DNA from: a virus
Direction: 5' to 3' (one strand)
Length of the DNA stretch: 64,000 nt
IMG/VR virus record: IMGVR_UViG_3300042386_001233
Span: 1 to 64,000 of that record
Shown here: positions 8,790-19,700 of the stretch, piece after piece
Layout of the letters: each line of letters begins with the position of its first letter
Position numbering within the stretch: the first letter of the stretch is position 1
Notes under the pieces: generated by a model
The model's input: the letters and a program-made list of their open reading frames with translations, nothing else
Databases searched by the model: none
What the model was told of the DNA's origin: nothing
Program-made: the position numbers and the translations under genes

Positions 8790-10020
8790 TAAAAGAATTT
8801 TTTACGCTTCACAAAGCATCAACCTTCAGCCTGTATCAACTGGCACTGCTAATCCAATAAATTATAGAAACGCTACTCATTATGTGAAGTATGGTGATGG
8901 AGATAGTTGGGTTGTTCCACTAGGTTTACAAAGCGCTGGTGTTTCAACAACGTTCAATTCTGAGCCAGTATCACAACTCGGTACCCTCCAGATTTATGCT
9001 CAAACAGAAACTTCTCCAGAAGTTGAAGTTACTTTATCAAAGATATTAGATGGCACAGCTCCATTATATTCTATTTGTACAGCTAAAGTTGATCCATCTG
9101 ATGATACAATATTAAGCTCAATCAATGCTGATCTTACTCAAGTGGCTACTAACATGGTTAATGTTCGCATAGCAGTAGCTAGCGATACGGGTGCAGCAGC
9201 AACCGGAACAGCAAAGCACCACACTCTTTGTGAGAGAATGTACCTATCCAGCGTTTCTTTCACATTTCCTGTTGACGGAAATGCCACAGAAGAGGTTACG
9301 CTTGTTGGAACAAATAAGTCGTGGGGCTCTTCGGTAACATTACCGGGAGATGATACTGCTACTCCTTATGGAACTGGTACTGATGCTATTGTTCGTAGAC
9401 AATATATTTCAGTAACAGGAACCGCAACATCTGCTACTCGTGATGAGTATGACAGAATAGACCAAAGCGATCTGCCAGATAATAGTATTTTACCAGTAAA
9501 GTTACCTAGATATAGTATTAATGGAGTTAGTCAGCCCCGCCTACAGAATATTACAGTTAATGCTAGCTTTAATCGTGAAAATATTAATGAGCTCGGTTTC
9601 TTTGGTCCATATTACAAATATACAACTTTCCCTCTTGAAGTTACCAGTGAGTTTGAAGTTATTGCTGTTAGCGGAGACCTCGTCAATGCTAATGATTTTG
9701 AATATCAAGACAACGAGGGGAACGCCGCCTCAGCATTCGATTGCACAACCAAGTATACCAATTTAGCAAATGAAGAAATCGTTATTAAAGTTTGTGGTAT
9801 TACAACAAATGATTCTTTATATCTTGATCTTGGTAAAAAGAACAAGCTAACATCTGTTAACTATACCGGAGGAGATACTGGTGGTGGCAATGCTACGATA
9901 ACTTATAGTTATCAAACATTTAATAAGTTAAACGTAATTCCAGTAGGAACATATGCCGAGTATGTTACCCACGACGGATCAACATCAACAACAGCTACAC
10001 TGCAAAATTATAATTCATAA
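8782..10020 (+). CDS. Tail tube protein, paralogue 2
   Basis: A 412-residue homologue of its neighbours on both sides, with the same ordered motifs: 'KRIFYASQ', 'EVEVTLSKILDGTAPLY', 'FPVDGNATEEVTLVG', 'YKYTTFPLEVTSEFEVIA' and 'YTGGDTGGGNATITYSY'. It differs by an insertion near the N-terminus ('RNATHYVKYGDGDSW') and in the loops. It overlaps the first copy by 8 bases and ends 17 bases before the third. This is most simply one of several tube proteins. Alternatives are an initiator or terminal ring, or a variant used at a different tail position. Confidence 0.62.
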   Translation: MSNKRIFYASQSINLQPVSTGTANPINYRNATHYVKYGDGDSWVVPLGLQSAGVSTTFNSEPVSQLGTLQIYAQTETSPEVEVTLSKILDGTAPLYSICTAKVDPSDDTILSSINADLTQVATNMVNVRIAVASDTGAAATGTAKHHTLCERMYLSSVSFTFPVDGNATEEVTLVGTNKSWGSSVTLPGDDTATPYGTGTDAIVRRQYISVTGTATSATRDEYDRIDQSDLPDNSILPVKLPRYSINGVSQPRLQNITVNASFNRENINELGFFGPYYKYTTFPLEVTSEFEVIAVSGDLVNANDFEYQDNEGNAASAFDCTTKYTNLANEEIVIKVCGITTNDSLYLDLGKKNKLTSVNYTGGDTGGGNATITYSYQTFNKLNVIPVGTYAEYVTHDGSTSTTATLQNYNS

Positions 10021-10037
10021 TTATAGGAGATTTTTAA

Positions 10038-11138
10038 ATGGCGAATAATAATAGAGTTTTTTACGGTTCGCAGGTAGCTCAACTAATGCCAGCCACTACT
10101 GGTAATAACTATACTAGATGGTATCAGCCACTAGGCGTACAAAGTGTTGGATTCACTAGCACTTTTGAAACAGAACAAACCTTTCAGCTTGGAGCTATTG
10201 ATATTTATTCCATTGCTGAGAATGTTCCTAATGTTGAAGCAACAATTTCCAAAGCTTTAGACGGAACATGTCCATTGTACTTAATGTGTATGGGTGGACA
10301 AAGTGGAGTTGCTGGTGCAAATCTAACTTCATTTTCAGCTACAGAAATGAATAATAAGGGTCTTGGTGCTTTAGCAAATAATACTGTTAATTTTAGACTC
10401 GGAATATATAATGATACATCTTCTAATGTTGCTGGAACAACTAGTGACTGGGTTCTATGCTCAGGAATGTATTTATCAAGTTTAAGCTTTACTTTTCCTG
10501 TTGATGGTAATGCAACTGAAGAAGTAACGTTAGTTGGTAATAATAAAAGATGGAGTCAGAACGGCGGCATAGGAGGCAACATGACTGCCGTTGCTCCAAC
10601 AGGCGAATATGCTACAGCCAAGAAACTAGCTCGTCGTCAATTCATTAATGTGAATGGTTCAGTTATGCCAACCGGTAGTGGTGGTCTCCCAACAGGACTA
10701 GCTACTAACATGGAATTGCATTTACAAAATATTAGTATCAATGCTGATCTTGGAAGAGATCAAATTCTTGAGCTAGGATCATTTGCTCCGTATCATAGAT
10801 ATGCTACATTCCCAATTGAAGTTACTAGCGAATTTGAAATTATCGCAACAGAGGGTGACTACGTTAGTGCTAATGACTTCCTATTCCAAAGCGGATGTTC
10901 AGTTCGTTACACCAACATTGGCAACTTCCCTATACAGCTACAAGTATGTGGCAGTGGTACCTCAGATGCTTTAGGCACTTTAGATATTTACCTTGGTAGT
11001 GGTAATCAATTAACATCTGTTAATTATACCGGTGGTGACACTGGTGGTGGTAATGCGTCAGTTTCATATAGCTTTAGAAATTATAATGATTTCTATATCA
11101 AGGCTGTTCATTCGTATTCTGGTGTTCCATCAGTATAA
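10038..11138 (+). CDS. Tail tube protein, paralogue 3
   Basis: A 366-residue third homologue: 'NNRVFYGSQVAQL', 'NVEATISKALDGTCPLYL', 'LCSGMYLSS', 'FPVDGNATEEVTLVGN', 'RYATFPIEVTSEFEIIA', 'YTGGDTGGGNASVSYSF'. It is closer to the first copy than to the second in loops such as 'LMCMGGxSG'. It has its own strong GGAG leader (10026). Which copy is the major tube subunit is not visible from sequence; the strong ribosome sites of copies 1 and 3 favour one of these. Confidence 0.65.
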   Translation: MANNNRVFYGSQVAQLMPATTGNNYTRWYQPLGVQSVGFTSTFETEQTFQLGAIDIYSIAENVPNVEATISKALDGTCPLYLMCMGGQSGVAGANLTSFSATEMNNKGLGALANNTVNFRLGIYNDTSSNVAGTTSDWVLCSGMYLSSLSFTFPVDGNATEEVTLVGNNKRWSQNGGIGGNMTAVAPTGEYATAKKLARRQFINVNGSVMPTGSGGLPTGLATNMELHLQNISINADLGRDQILELGSFAPYHRYATFPIEVTSEFEIIATEGDYVSANDFLFQSGCSVRYTNIGNFPIQLQVCGSGTSDALGTLDIYLGSGNQLTSVNYTGGDTGGGNASVSYSFRNYNDFYIKAVHSYSGVPSV

Positions 11139-11214
11139 AGTTGGTTTACTATAAAAGACGAGTGGTTAATTAATTTATCAATATAGACTTATAGGATTAA
11201 TAAAGGACATAGGA

Positions 11215-11388
11215 ATGGAAGAATTATTGAGTGTGGTTGGTCGTTTGTATGTTGATATGCTTCATGCACAGAAGTATATTGAGAGTATGCAAAACCAACT
11301 CAAAGATAAAGATACGGAAATTATAGCATTAAAATCAAAATTAGCAGGTTCGCCAAAAGACAAGGATAAAAATGCTGAAGAGGTATGA
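11215..11388 (+). CDS. Small coiled-coil protein
   Basis: A 57-residue protein (MEELLSVVGRLYVDM...) with a helical middle that suits a coiled coil ('YIESMQNQLKDKDTEIIALKSKL') and a charged C-terminus. AAGGACATAGG precedes the ATG and the stop overlaps the next start (ATGA at 11385), which supports it as real. It lies between the tail tube and the tape measure, where small assembly proteins occur. The 76 bases before it hold no feature I can identify. Confidence 0.6.
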   Translation: MEELLSVVGRLYVDMLHAQKYIESMQNQLKDKDTEIIALKSKLAGSPKDKDKNAEEV

Positions 11389-12395
11389 GTCAGGAACTAG
11401 AACAGTTTATATATCGTATTATAAGTGGTAAGTTATTATTTAATCATAATAATAAGACATATATTCTTGTTCCTCCTAAGCCCATAGTAAAATATAGGGC
11501 TAATTTATTATATGTTTCTATCTTAAATGATGAAAAATACAATGAATGGATAAGAGCAGAAAATTTGGATAGATATATGACCTTTTTAGAAGTTTGGAAT
11601 AATGAGATGACTAGCTTTGTAGAGAGATCAGAGAAGCAGATAGAGGACTTGAAAGTATCTCTATTCAATAATAGACTTAATAATAAAATGACAACAAGAA
11701 CTCGTAATCAACTAGCTAATCTCAGAAGAAAACTATCCGAACTACAACTAATACGACAAACATACTATGCTCAAACCTTAGAGGGTTATGCTGAAAGCAT
11801 TAAGTATGAGTATATTATTACCAGTACATTATTCTATAATAAGAAAAAAGTATTTGGTAAATTTGGATCATTACAAACATCATATCAAGACTTTACATCA
11901 GTAGTATCAGAAATCAACACCCATGCTTTGCAAACACCAGATTATAGAAGAATTGCAAGATCAGAATTATGGAGATCATTTTGGACAATAGATAAAAACA
12001 ATATTTTTCCTGGGCCAGTTTCATTGTGGACAGAAGAACAACGAACATTAGCCGGATATAGTTCCATGTATGATAGTGTACATGAACATCCAGAAAAGCC
12101 CAACGACTCAGTAATTGATGATGACGATATGCTTGATGGTTGGATGATTAGTCAACGTCGCGCTATGGAGAAGAACAAACTACAAGAATCTATGCTTAAA
12201 ACTAATTCCAAGCTCGGTAAAGCACAAGAAGTATTTATCTTTACAGATAACGAGCAAGGAGTCAAAGAGGTTATGGGTATGAATTCAGAAGAGGCAAATT
12301 TAGCTATTGCACAACGATCTAACATACTAAATAAAGGGCAATCAATAGACCATGCCCGCTTGCCAGACGTTCAAAAAGATTTACTAAATAAATAG
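11385..12395 (+). CDS. Tail-assembly-region protein, possibly chaperone
   Basis: A 336-residue, largely helical, charged protein. Segments include 'YNEWIRAENLDRYMTFLEVWN', a coiled-coil-like stretch (about 75-125) and 'RRIARSELWRSFWTI', a pattern I associate with proteins lying upstream of tape measure genes in large phages. The C-terminus is acidic then basic ('IDDDDMLDGWMISQRRAMEK'). It precedes two further genes and the tape measure gene, the usual place for tail assembly chaperones that bind the ruler protein. It shows no catalytic motif. Role inferred from position. Confidence 0.45.
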   Translation: MSQELEQFIYRIISGKLLFNHNNKTYILVPPKPIVKYRANLLYVSILNDEKYNEWIRAENLDRYMTFLEVWNNEMTSFVERSEKQIEDLKVSLFNNRLNNKMTTRTRNQLANLRRKLSELQLIRQTYYAQTLEGYAESIKYEYIITSTLFYNKKKVFGKFGSLQTSYQDFTSVVSEINTHALQTPDYRRIARSELWRSFWTIDKNNIFPGPVSLWTEEQRTLAGYSSMYDSVHEHPEKPNDSVIDDDDMLDGWMISQRRAMEKNKLQESMLKTNSKLGKAQEVFIFTDNEQGVKEVMGMNSEEANLAIAQRSNILNKGQSIDHARLPDVQKDLLNK

Positions 12396-12405
12396 GATAT
12401 AAAAT

Positions 12406-12693
12406 ATGACAAATTATCAACAGTTACTCTACGACGTAGAAACAAAGTTCAAAACAACAATGATTGGCTCATTAGCCAGATTTGAAGAAACATTTGGTCA
12501 TCTATGGGAAGAAGAAGGACCTGATCAGCAAGAATATTTGGAATCTTGGGAATATACTCGAAATGCTATTCTTAACAACGGGAACAAGCAAATGAGAGCA
12601 GCATTAGATGATTTGTCAGACGCTATATTGGGGTCATATAAAACAAAATATACTTACAAGTTCAACAATAGGAATCATGGAGATAAACAATGA
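12406..12693 (+). CDS. Small tail-assembly-region protein
   Basis: A 95-residue, mostly helical, acidic protein ('SLARFEETFGHLWEEEGPDQQEYLESWEYTR', then 'MRAALDDLSDAILGSY'). It is 10 bases after its upstream neighbour and overlaps the next gene by ATGA at 12690. Size and place match the short tail assembly chaperone of many phages, which is often joined to a longer one by frameshift. I did not find a convincing slippery heptamer here; the two downstream proteins appear separately initiated. Confidence 0.45.
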   Translation: MTNYQQLLYDVETKFKTTMIGSLARFEETFGHLWEEEGPDQQEYLESWEYTRNAILNNGNKQMRAALDDLSDAILGSYKTKYTYKFNNRNHGDKQ

Positions 12694-13592
12694 AGACAAA
12701 GACTTTCAAGGCCACTATCGACGGTAAGGAAAGAGAATTTTTAGTCAAGACACCATCTTTAACTGATCAGAGAGAAGGTCAAAAGGTTTATAATCAAGCC
12801 TTTACTGATGCTATCAAGAGTAAAAGTGTTGTTAGGGCTAAATTAGATGATTTATTAGAAGATCAAGGACTATGGAATGATGAGAAACAGGCTAAGTTCA
12901 CATCACTACAAAGAGATCTGCTAGACGGTGAAAAAAGACTAGCAAAGGGCGGGTTTAGTTTGAACGAAGCCAAAGACCTTGCTATTAAAATGAAGGGCGT
13001 AAGAGATGAAATCAGAGATCTAATCAGTGTTAGAACGTCTTTAGACAACCATAGTGCCGAAGGTCAAGCAGATAATGCTAGATTTAATTATCTGGTATCC
13101 GTATGCGTGGTGTATAGTGATAACAAAGAGCCATATTTTAGGAATATGGAAGACTATTTAAATCGAGCTACTGAAGAAGTTTCTTTATTAGGTGCTCAAA
13201 ATTTGGCTAACATGATTTATGGATTGGACAATGATTATGAGACTAATTTGCCAGAAAATAAATTTTTGAAAAAGTATAGATTCGTTGATGATAAGCTAAG
13301 ACTAATTGATAAGAAGGGCAGATTGGTAGATGCTGATGGCAGACTAATAGACAGCAGTGGCAGATTTATTGATGAAGAAGGCAATTTTGTTGATAAATAT
13401 GGCAATAAGGTTACTTCAGACGGAGATTATATTGTTGAAACAAAACCGTTTTTGGACGACAATGGAAATCCAGTTGTTCTAGAGGAAGAGAAAACAGATG
13501 CACCAGCAACCACTGAGACACCTCCAACACCTCCTCCTGCCCAACCATCTCCTACAGAGGCTCAACCCCCAGTTCAGCCAACTAATAGTTAG
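12690..13592 (+). CDS. Putative tail assembly chaperone with octapeptide repeats
   Basis: A 300-residue protein. Residues 1-190 are helical and charged, starting 'KTFKATIDGKEREFLVKTPS' and containing 'AFTDAIKSKSVVRAKLDDLLEDQGLW'; this resembles proteins annotated as tail assembly chaperones before tape measure genes. Residues about 199-245 form a run of short repeats of the type (K/R)LID-x-x-GR ('RLIDKKGR', 'RLVDADGR', 'RLIDSSGR', 'RFIDEEGN'). The last 45 residues are Pro/Thr/Gln-rich and probably disordered. ATGA coupling to the upstream gene suggests joint expression. It is followed by a terminator and the tape measure gene. Confidence 0.5.
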   Translation: MKTKTFKATIDGKEREFLVKTPSLTDQREGQKVYNQAFTDAIKSKSVVRAKLDDLLEDQGLWNDEKQAKFTSLQRDLLDGEKRLAKGGFSLNEAKDLAIKMKGVRDEIRDLISVRTSLDNHSAEGQADNARFNYLVSVCVVYSDNKEPYFRNMEDYLNRATEEVSLLGAQNLANMIYGLDNDYETNLPENKFLKKYRFVDDKLRLIDKKGRLVDADGRLIDSSGRFIDEEGNFVDKYGNKVTSDGDYIVETKPFLDDNGNPVVLEEEKTDAPATTETPPTPPPAQPSPTEAQPPVQPTNS

Positions 13593-13622
13593 TGTTTTTT
13601 GTTTTATCTTGACTCCTAAAAG

Positions 13623-13664
13623 TATTCCCTGCTCAGACATTGTTTTGGGCCGGGAATATTTTTT
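13623..13664 (+). terminator. Rho-independent terminator between chaperone and tape measure genes
   Basis: A 7-bp stem TATTCCC (13623-13629) / GGGAATA (13652-13658), one mismatch, then 4 more pairs GCTC/GGGC (one G-T), a 12-base loop, and a T-run from 13659. It lies 31 bases after the stop of the upstream gene and 40 bases before the tape measure ATG. It would set lower expression of the ruler protein than of the genes before it. Confidence 0.65.
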
Positions 13665-13703
13665 ATTATTACCAATATCCATCTAACTTAATAATATAAT
13701 TTT

Positions 13704-16700
13704 ATGGCTACAGCTTTTAATTTGACAGCACAACTTAATTTACGCGGTCCAAATAATGTTAACAAGATTGTTGGAGACATTAAGAAACAACTATCTGGCA
13801 TAACTGCTAATGTTAACTTGAAGTTGGACCCTAATGTTGCCAAGAACGTTAAGGCTCTTGATGCTTCGTTAAAATCGTTAAATTCTACATTATCTAGAAC
13901 CTCTACGACAGCAACTTCTGCAGCATCTGCGATATCTTCTTTTGGTAGGGCTGTTAATTCTGTTAGCATAAAAAACATACCGTCACAAATTAATGCCACG
14001 GTATCTAGTATGAATAAGCTAAATAAATCTAGCGGAACCATTGGACAGTCTTTGAATGAAGCAGCAACGGAGATGCAGGAGTTCGGTAAACAAGCAGGAT
14101 TAGCAATTAGACGATTTGCTGCATTTACTGCTGTTACTGGAGTTATTTATAGTTTAACTAATAGTATTAATCAGGGTATTCAGGCTTTTATAGAATATGA
14201 CAAAGAATTAGTTCGTTTACAACAAGTCACAGGTCAAACTGCCGGAGGCTTAAAGCAACTACAAAATTCAATTTCTCAATTAGCAACTGGTTTGGGTGTT
14301 AGTTCAAAAGAATTAACAACAGTATCAGTTACACTAGCACAAGCCGGTTTAAGTGCAAAAGATACCGAAAGAGCCTTAAGAGCATTAGCATTAAGTTCAC
14401 TAGCCCCATCATTTGACGACATGAATGAAACGGTAGAAGGTTCTATTGCTTTGATGAGACAGTTCGGCATTAGTGCTGGACAATTAGAACAAGCCCTAGG
14501 TTCTGTCAACGCTGTTGCTGCTGCGTTCGCCGTAGAAGCCGATGACCTAATTACTGCTATTCAGCGTACCGGCGGTGTGTTTGCTACTGCTAGTAAAGGC
14601 GTTAGTGAAGGAACAGATGCTCTTAATGAATTTATCTCGGTGTTTACTAGCGTGAGAGCAACCACTCGTGAAAGTGCAGAAACTATTGCTACTGGTTTAC
14701 GTACTATCTTTACACGTATTCAGAGAGGTAGCACAATTGATGCCCTTAAGGAGTTCGGTGTTACTCTAACAGACTCAGAGGGCAAATTCGTTGGAGCCTA
14801 TAGAGCCGTACAATTACTAAGTGAAGGATTGTCTAAACTAGATCCAAGAGATATTAAATTTTCTAGAATTGTAGAAGAGTTGGGCGGCTTTAGGCAGATT
14901 GGTAAAGTTATTCCTCTTATCCAACAGTTTTCTGTTGCTCAGAACGCTCTTAAGATAGCACAAACAGGACAATCTTCTTTAGCTAAAGATGCAGCAACAG
15001 CACAATTGTCATTAGCAAATCAAATTCAAAAAGTTCGTGAAGAATTCTTTGCGCTGTTTCGTGAAATTGGACAAAGCAAAGGCTTTCAATCCTTACTCAC
15101 TGGAGTATTAACACTAACAAGAGGACTAATCAAGCTTGCTGATGTTTCAAAGAGTTTGCTACCTGCGTTGAGTGTCGTTTTAGCATTTAAGGGTGCTAGT
15201 GCTTTAACTCAATTTGCTAGCGGTTTCAGCAAGGGTTTCAGGCCGGGTGGTGGTAAACCAGAAAAAGAAAGACCACGATTCGCAGACGGCGGAAGGGTTA
15301 GAAGATTTGCTACTGGTGGTGTAGTGCCCGGTAGTGGTGACAGAGATACTGTTCCAGCTATGCTAACTCCTGGTGAGTTTGTGGTGAGAAAACAAGCAGT
15401 TAAAAGTATTGGAACAGCACATCTACATAGAATAAATAAGCGAGCTAAGGGTGGCCCAATTACAGTAGAAAAATTAAAAGATATTAATCCCAATGCTGTT
15501 CAGCCTGACTATAGAAATACAGAAGAAGCAAAAAATAAAGTAGGAGAAAAAGACCAAACTTGGAGCACATACAGAGATCAAGGCAGGAGAGGGAAGGTCA
15601 GGTCAACAGCTGTTAAATATATGCAGCCAAGAGACGAAGTATACGGAGATGTAGAATACGTACCTATTCCTGATCCTAATAGGTCAGAAGTTGAAAAATA
15701 TTTTGGCAAGATAGTTCTTAAAAAAGGAATTAAGTCTATCAATCCAAAAGATAAGAGAATAAGTACTGCTTATGAAAATTATGCTCAGGATAAAGTAAAA
15801 ACAATAGGAGCTCGGTATAGTGGAGATTATGATCCTTTAGATTTTGAAACCGGAGATGTTAAATTCTATAGTTCTGAAGAAAATATTCAAAAATATGTTT
15901 CGATAAATAAAGTTCTTTCAAAAAGACTCAGACATCAAAATAAAGATAATAGAATTAAATGGCAACCAAACTCTCCAGAACAAAAAGAGTTAGAGCCAAC
16001 AACAATATATCATCCAACAGACTTAACGGAAAATAATAATTTAAAGAAAAGAATTTCAGACTGGATTTTATTATCACAAAATCAAAGAACAACTCAGGCG
16101 ATTAGAGAGGGTGACTCTTTTAGTTTTGGTGGATTAGTTCAAAAATTTGCCGAAGGAGGAGAGGCTGCTAGGATTAGGAGAGTTGGAATTATAGATAGTG
16201 ACGTATTGCGAGATAAGATTAACGCTGAAAAAGTTGCTCAAGGAATGGAGTCAATCGGATCAGATAGTATACAAGACTATACCATACAACTAGCCAAGCT
16301 AGGCGTACAAAAAAGAAAGTCTGGTGACCTCAAAAAGTTTAGAGTTATTGCTGGAGCTGCTGGTAGTGGAAAGAGCAGCTTAGCTACTGGAGTATCTGCT
16401 AATGATAACGCTACTTTGCGAAAAACTATTAGATCTCATATTATAACTCCACAAGATCTGGATAGTGTAGATGAAATTTTAACTATCACAGCAAATGTTA
16501 GTGATGCAAAATTAGAGGGCTATCTTAGAGATGCAGATAGAACATATACCGTCTCATCCTCTACTAAGGCCGAGCAAGATCTAATAAAAAGAAATAAAGA
16601 ATCCAGAGACATCACTGGACAAGGACTTTACGGCAGAGAACCAGGGAAAACAAAGGGCGTTCCTGCAGATTTTGGAGTAGAAGAAGCAACACTAATCGAT

Positions 16701-19700
16701 CAACTAGGATCAAAAAATGTTGTACTAGGAAGAAAAGAAGATGCTGAAGGTAATCTTACAAATAGATTTAGAAGAAAAAGAGAAGATGAATTACCAGAAA
16801 TAGTACAAGCAGAAGGCTTCTATACTGGTGGTTTTGCTCCTCCAACAAGAGGTCACAGAGGCGCTTTTGATACATTGCTAGCAAATGTAATTGCCAAAAA
16901 TCCAAAGGCAACACTAAAAGATATTTTGGTTTCAGTAGCTCCTAATGTTGCGATGGTCGAAGGAAAAGAAGGACTAGAGCACGCTGCTAGATATGGTATT
17001 TTTGATGCTGATTTTAGATCATTATTAGCAGATGTAAACTTTAAAGGAGCTATGATCTCTCAGGATGCACAGTCTACTCCTGGAATACTTCCCAAGGTTA
17101 TGGAAGTTCCTAGCGAAAACAATCGTAGAAAATTTGCTCGACTCAAAGGAGCGATGGCTATTACTTCCGGAAAAGAACAGGGAGTTTTAGGAAAATACGA
17201 GAGAGCAGGAATTGAGGTTACTGACATTCCAAGAATAGAGGATATTAGTGCTACTAAAGTAAGAGAATTATTATTTAGTCAAAATTATACTGAACTTGAT
17301 AAAATAGTTAATCCTGAAGTTGGGGCAATACTTAAAGGTAATCAACCACAGCTTAAAAATAGATCAGTAATGGTTCCTGTTTTATTAGAAGAGCTTCATA
17401 AAGCAGCCGAAGCTAATACTGTTTTAGCTAACCAAAAAGCAGATGATATACTTGCTAATGCTCCTGGCGGTCCATATGCTAATGTTAGTAAAAAATTAAA
17501 AACAGAACACCCAGATATTGCAGCACAAGTTAAGTCTATTAGAGAACAAAGAGATCAGTTTAAGAAGTCTATTTCTGGAGCTAAAGCCCATTCTATTATT
17601 AGTGAATTAGCAGCTGCCTATCCTGAAATTTATGGTATTGATCCTTCTCGTAGAGCAGCAACAGCAGCCGCTAGCATATCAGCAGAAGACGCTAGGTCTC
17701 ATCTAGGAGATAGAGTAAAATCGCTAGTGTCAGGAAGAGGCGCAGCAACTCCAGAACCTTCTCTGCTAGAGAGTATCAAGCAAAATGTTACCAAACAATT
17801 AGCAATTCCAAAGGGTTCAGGTACTTTACCCACAGACTCTAAGACAATTACTAGCGCCTTCTTAAATACCAAGATACCGTCTGATCCAACATTCGGTATG
17901 TTTTCAGGCAAGACTATAGATCCTGGTATAGTAAAGAAAGTTTGGAGACAAACATATCCAGGACTATCAGAAGATAAGACAGCAAGCTATATTGCTTTAA
18001 AAGAATGGCTAGAAGCACAATATAATACTCGTACCGGCGCCAAAACTGAAAAACTGTCTCAGGCCATTCAAGAATCTAAAATGGTTGGATTGGTTGGTAT
18101 GCTACCAATCGGACACGAAAAACTATCTGGCCCATTTACATGGATGCTGGGTAAAAATGCTGCTGGCGAGGATGTTTCCGTTACTGCTTCAATTATAGAA
18201 AGAGGATTGGGCAAACAATACGAGGAAGAGATTAAAAAAGCACAGAGTCACGCTGAACAAGGATCAGAACTTCTAGCTTCTGGACTAGCGTCTAAGATGA
18301 AAAAACGACCAGAGTCTTTAAGATCTCTTGATAAAGCTCAGCTTGAAACTTTAGGTCAGGGAAATATTGAAGGAGCATATGTTGAACAGGCATTAGCCAG
18401 ACTATGGGCCAATTTAGACAATGTTAGTACCAGAACTCGACCAATAGACTACCCAGACGGTCTCGGAGAATCTGCTGAACTATTTCCTGGCATATCTCCA
18501 ACTATGCCGACAGAAGTTAAGAGAACAATTAATAGTGATAGTAGAAGTGATGCCATAGAAGAATTCCAAAGGTATTTCAGACTTATTCATGCAATACCAG
18601 AACCAAAAGCCAAGAAAGAAGCAGTTAAAGCATTAGCTTCAGGCGGAGAAGTACAAAGATTCATGGCTGGTGGAGTAGCAACCAAAACCAGAAAACCAAA
18701 AGAAGTTTTTGGAACTGGAGAAACAGCATTCCCATCAAGAATATCAAAAAAATATGCCGAAGAACAACATTCAGCTAGTGAAAGCTTAAGAGCTAAATTA
18801 TCATGGGATAAGTATCCTAAAGATGAAAGAATAATGGTTAACGAAGATAAGGTACAAGAAGCCTATCAACAACCATTTGATAGAGATAGGTTTACCTCAT
18901 CATTTAAAGAAAAAATTAGTCGTGACTCGCTCTTTGAGAGAATGTCAGATTTTGCTAAGTTTATAGGACTGCCACAAGAAGACTTATCTCTAGCACTACC
19001 ATTACAATTGGATTTTGGAGCAAGCTCAAGAGGGGGTGGGTTGGGAATGTTCTCTGCTGCTGAATTCGGAAAAGGAGCATCTGGAATTAGGCCATATGAA
19101 GGCTATGATCTATCTAAATTTGGATATGGAGAAAAAGAAAAGCAAGAATCTTATGGATTAGAAAAACTTATAGCAGCAAAAGAAAAAGAAATAAAAAAGA
19201 TTAGAAAAACTCCTACTGAAACTTTTGATGATGGTAGTTTCTCTTTTGACAGTGAGGCATTTCAGAAGACTTATATTGAGTTAGATAATCTTAAAAATAG
19301 ATTTTTTAGATTAAAAGACCTAAAACGTGAAGCAGAAAAGGCGGCCCTTGCTGAACAAAATACCATTTCCTCAGCTACTGGTCGTGGAACCATCGGCTTT
19401 GCTCCTTCTATGGGATATGCTTCCACCACACAGAATCACTCGCTATATCATGAAATGACACATCAGCTATTTGAAGGATTAAGAACAAGATCAGCAGAAA
19501 GCTTTACTAAATATAGAGATAGAGTATCGTCTTTATTCTCTGGAGATAATGACGATTTAGCAGATGCTTTTGACTCTTTAACGGCAGTAACAGCAGGCGG
19601 CGGATATACTAGTGCTGATGTTGTATATGGTAGAAGTTATAAGTCAAATAACTTAAGTCAAATACTTTCAAGCTATTATCGTCAGAATCTTGATTCTTCT

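Noticed and set aside
12406-13592. Programmed frameshift between the two chaperone-like genes
   Set aside because: No slippery heptamer seen by eye near the overlap, and the second gene has its own ATGA-coupled start.
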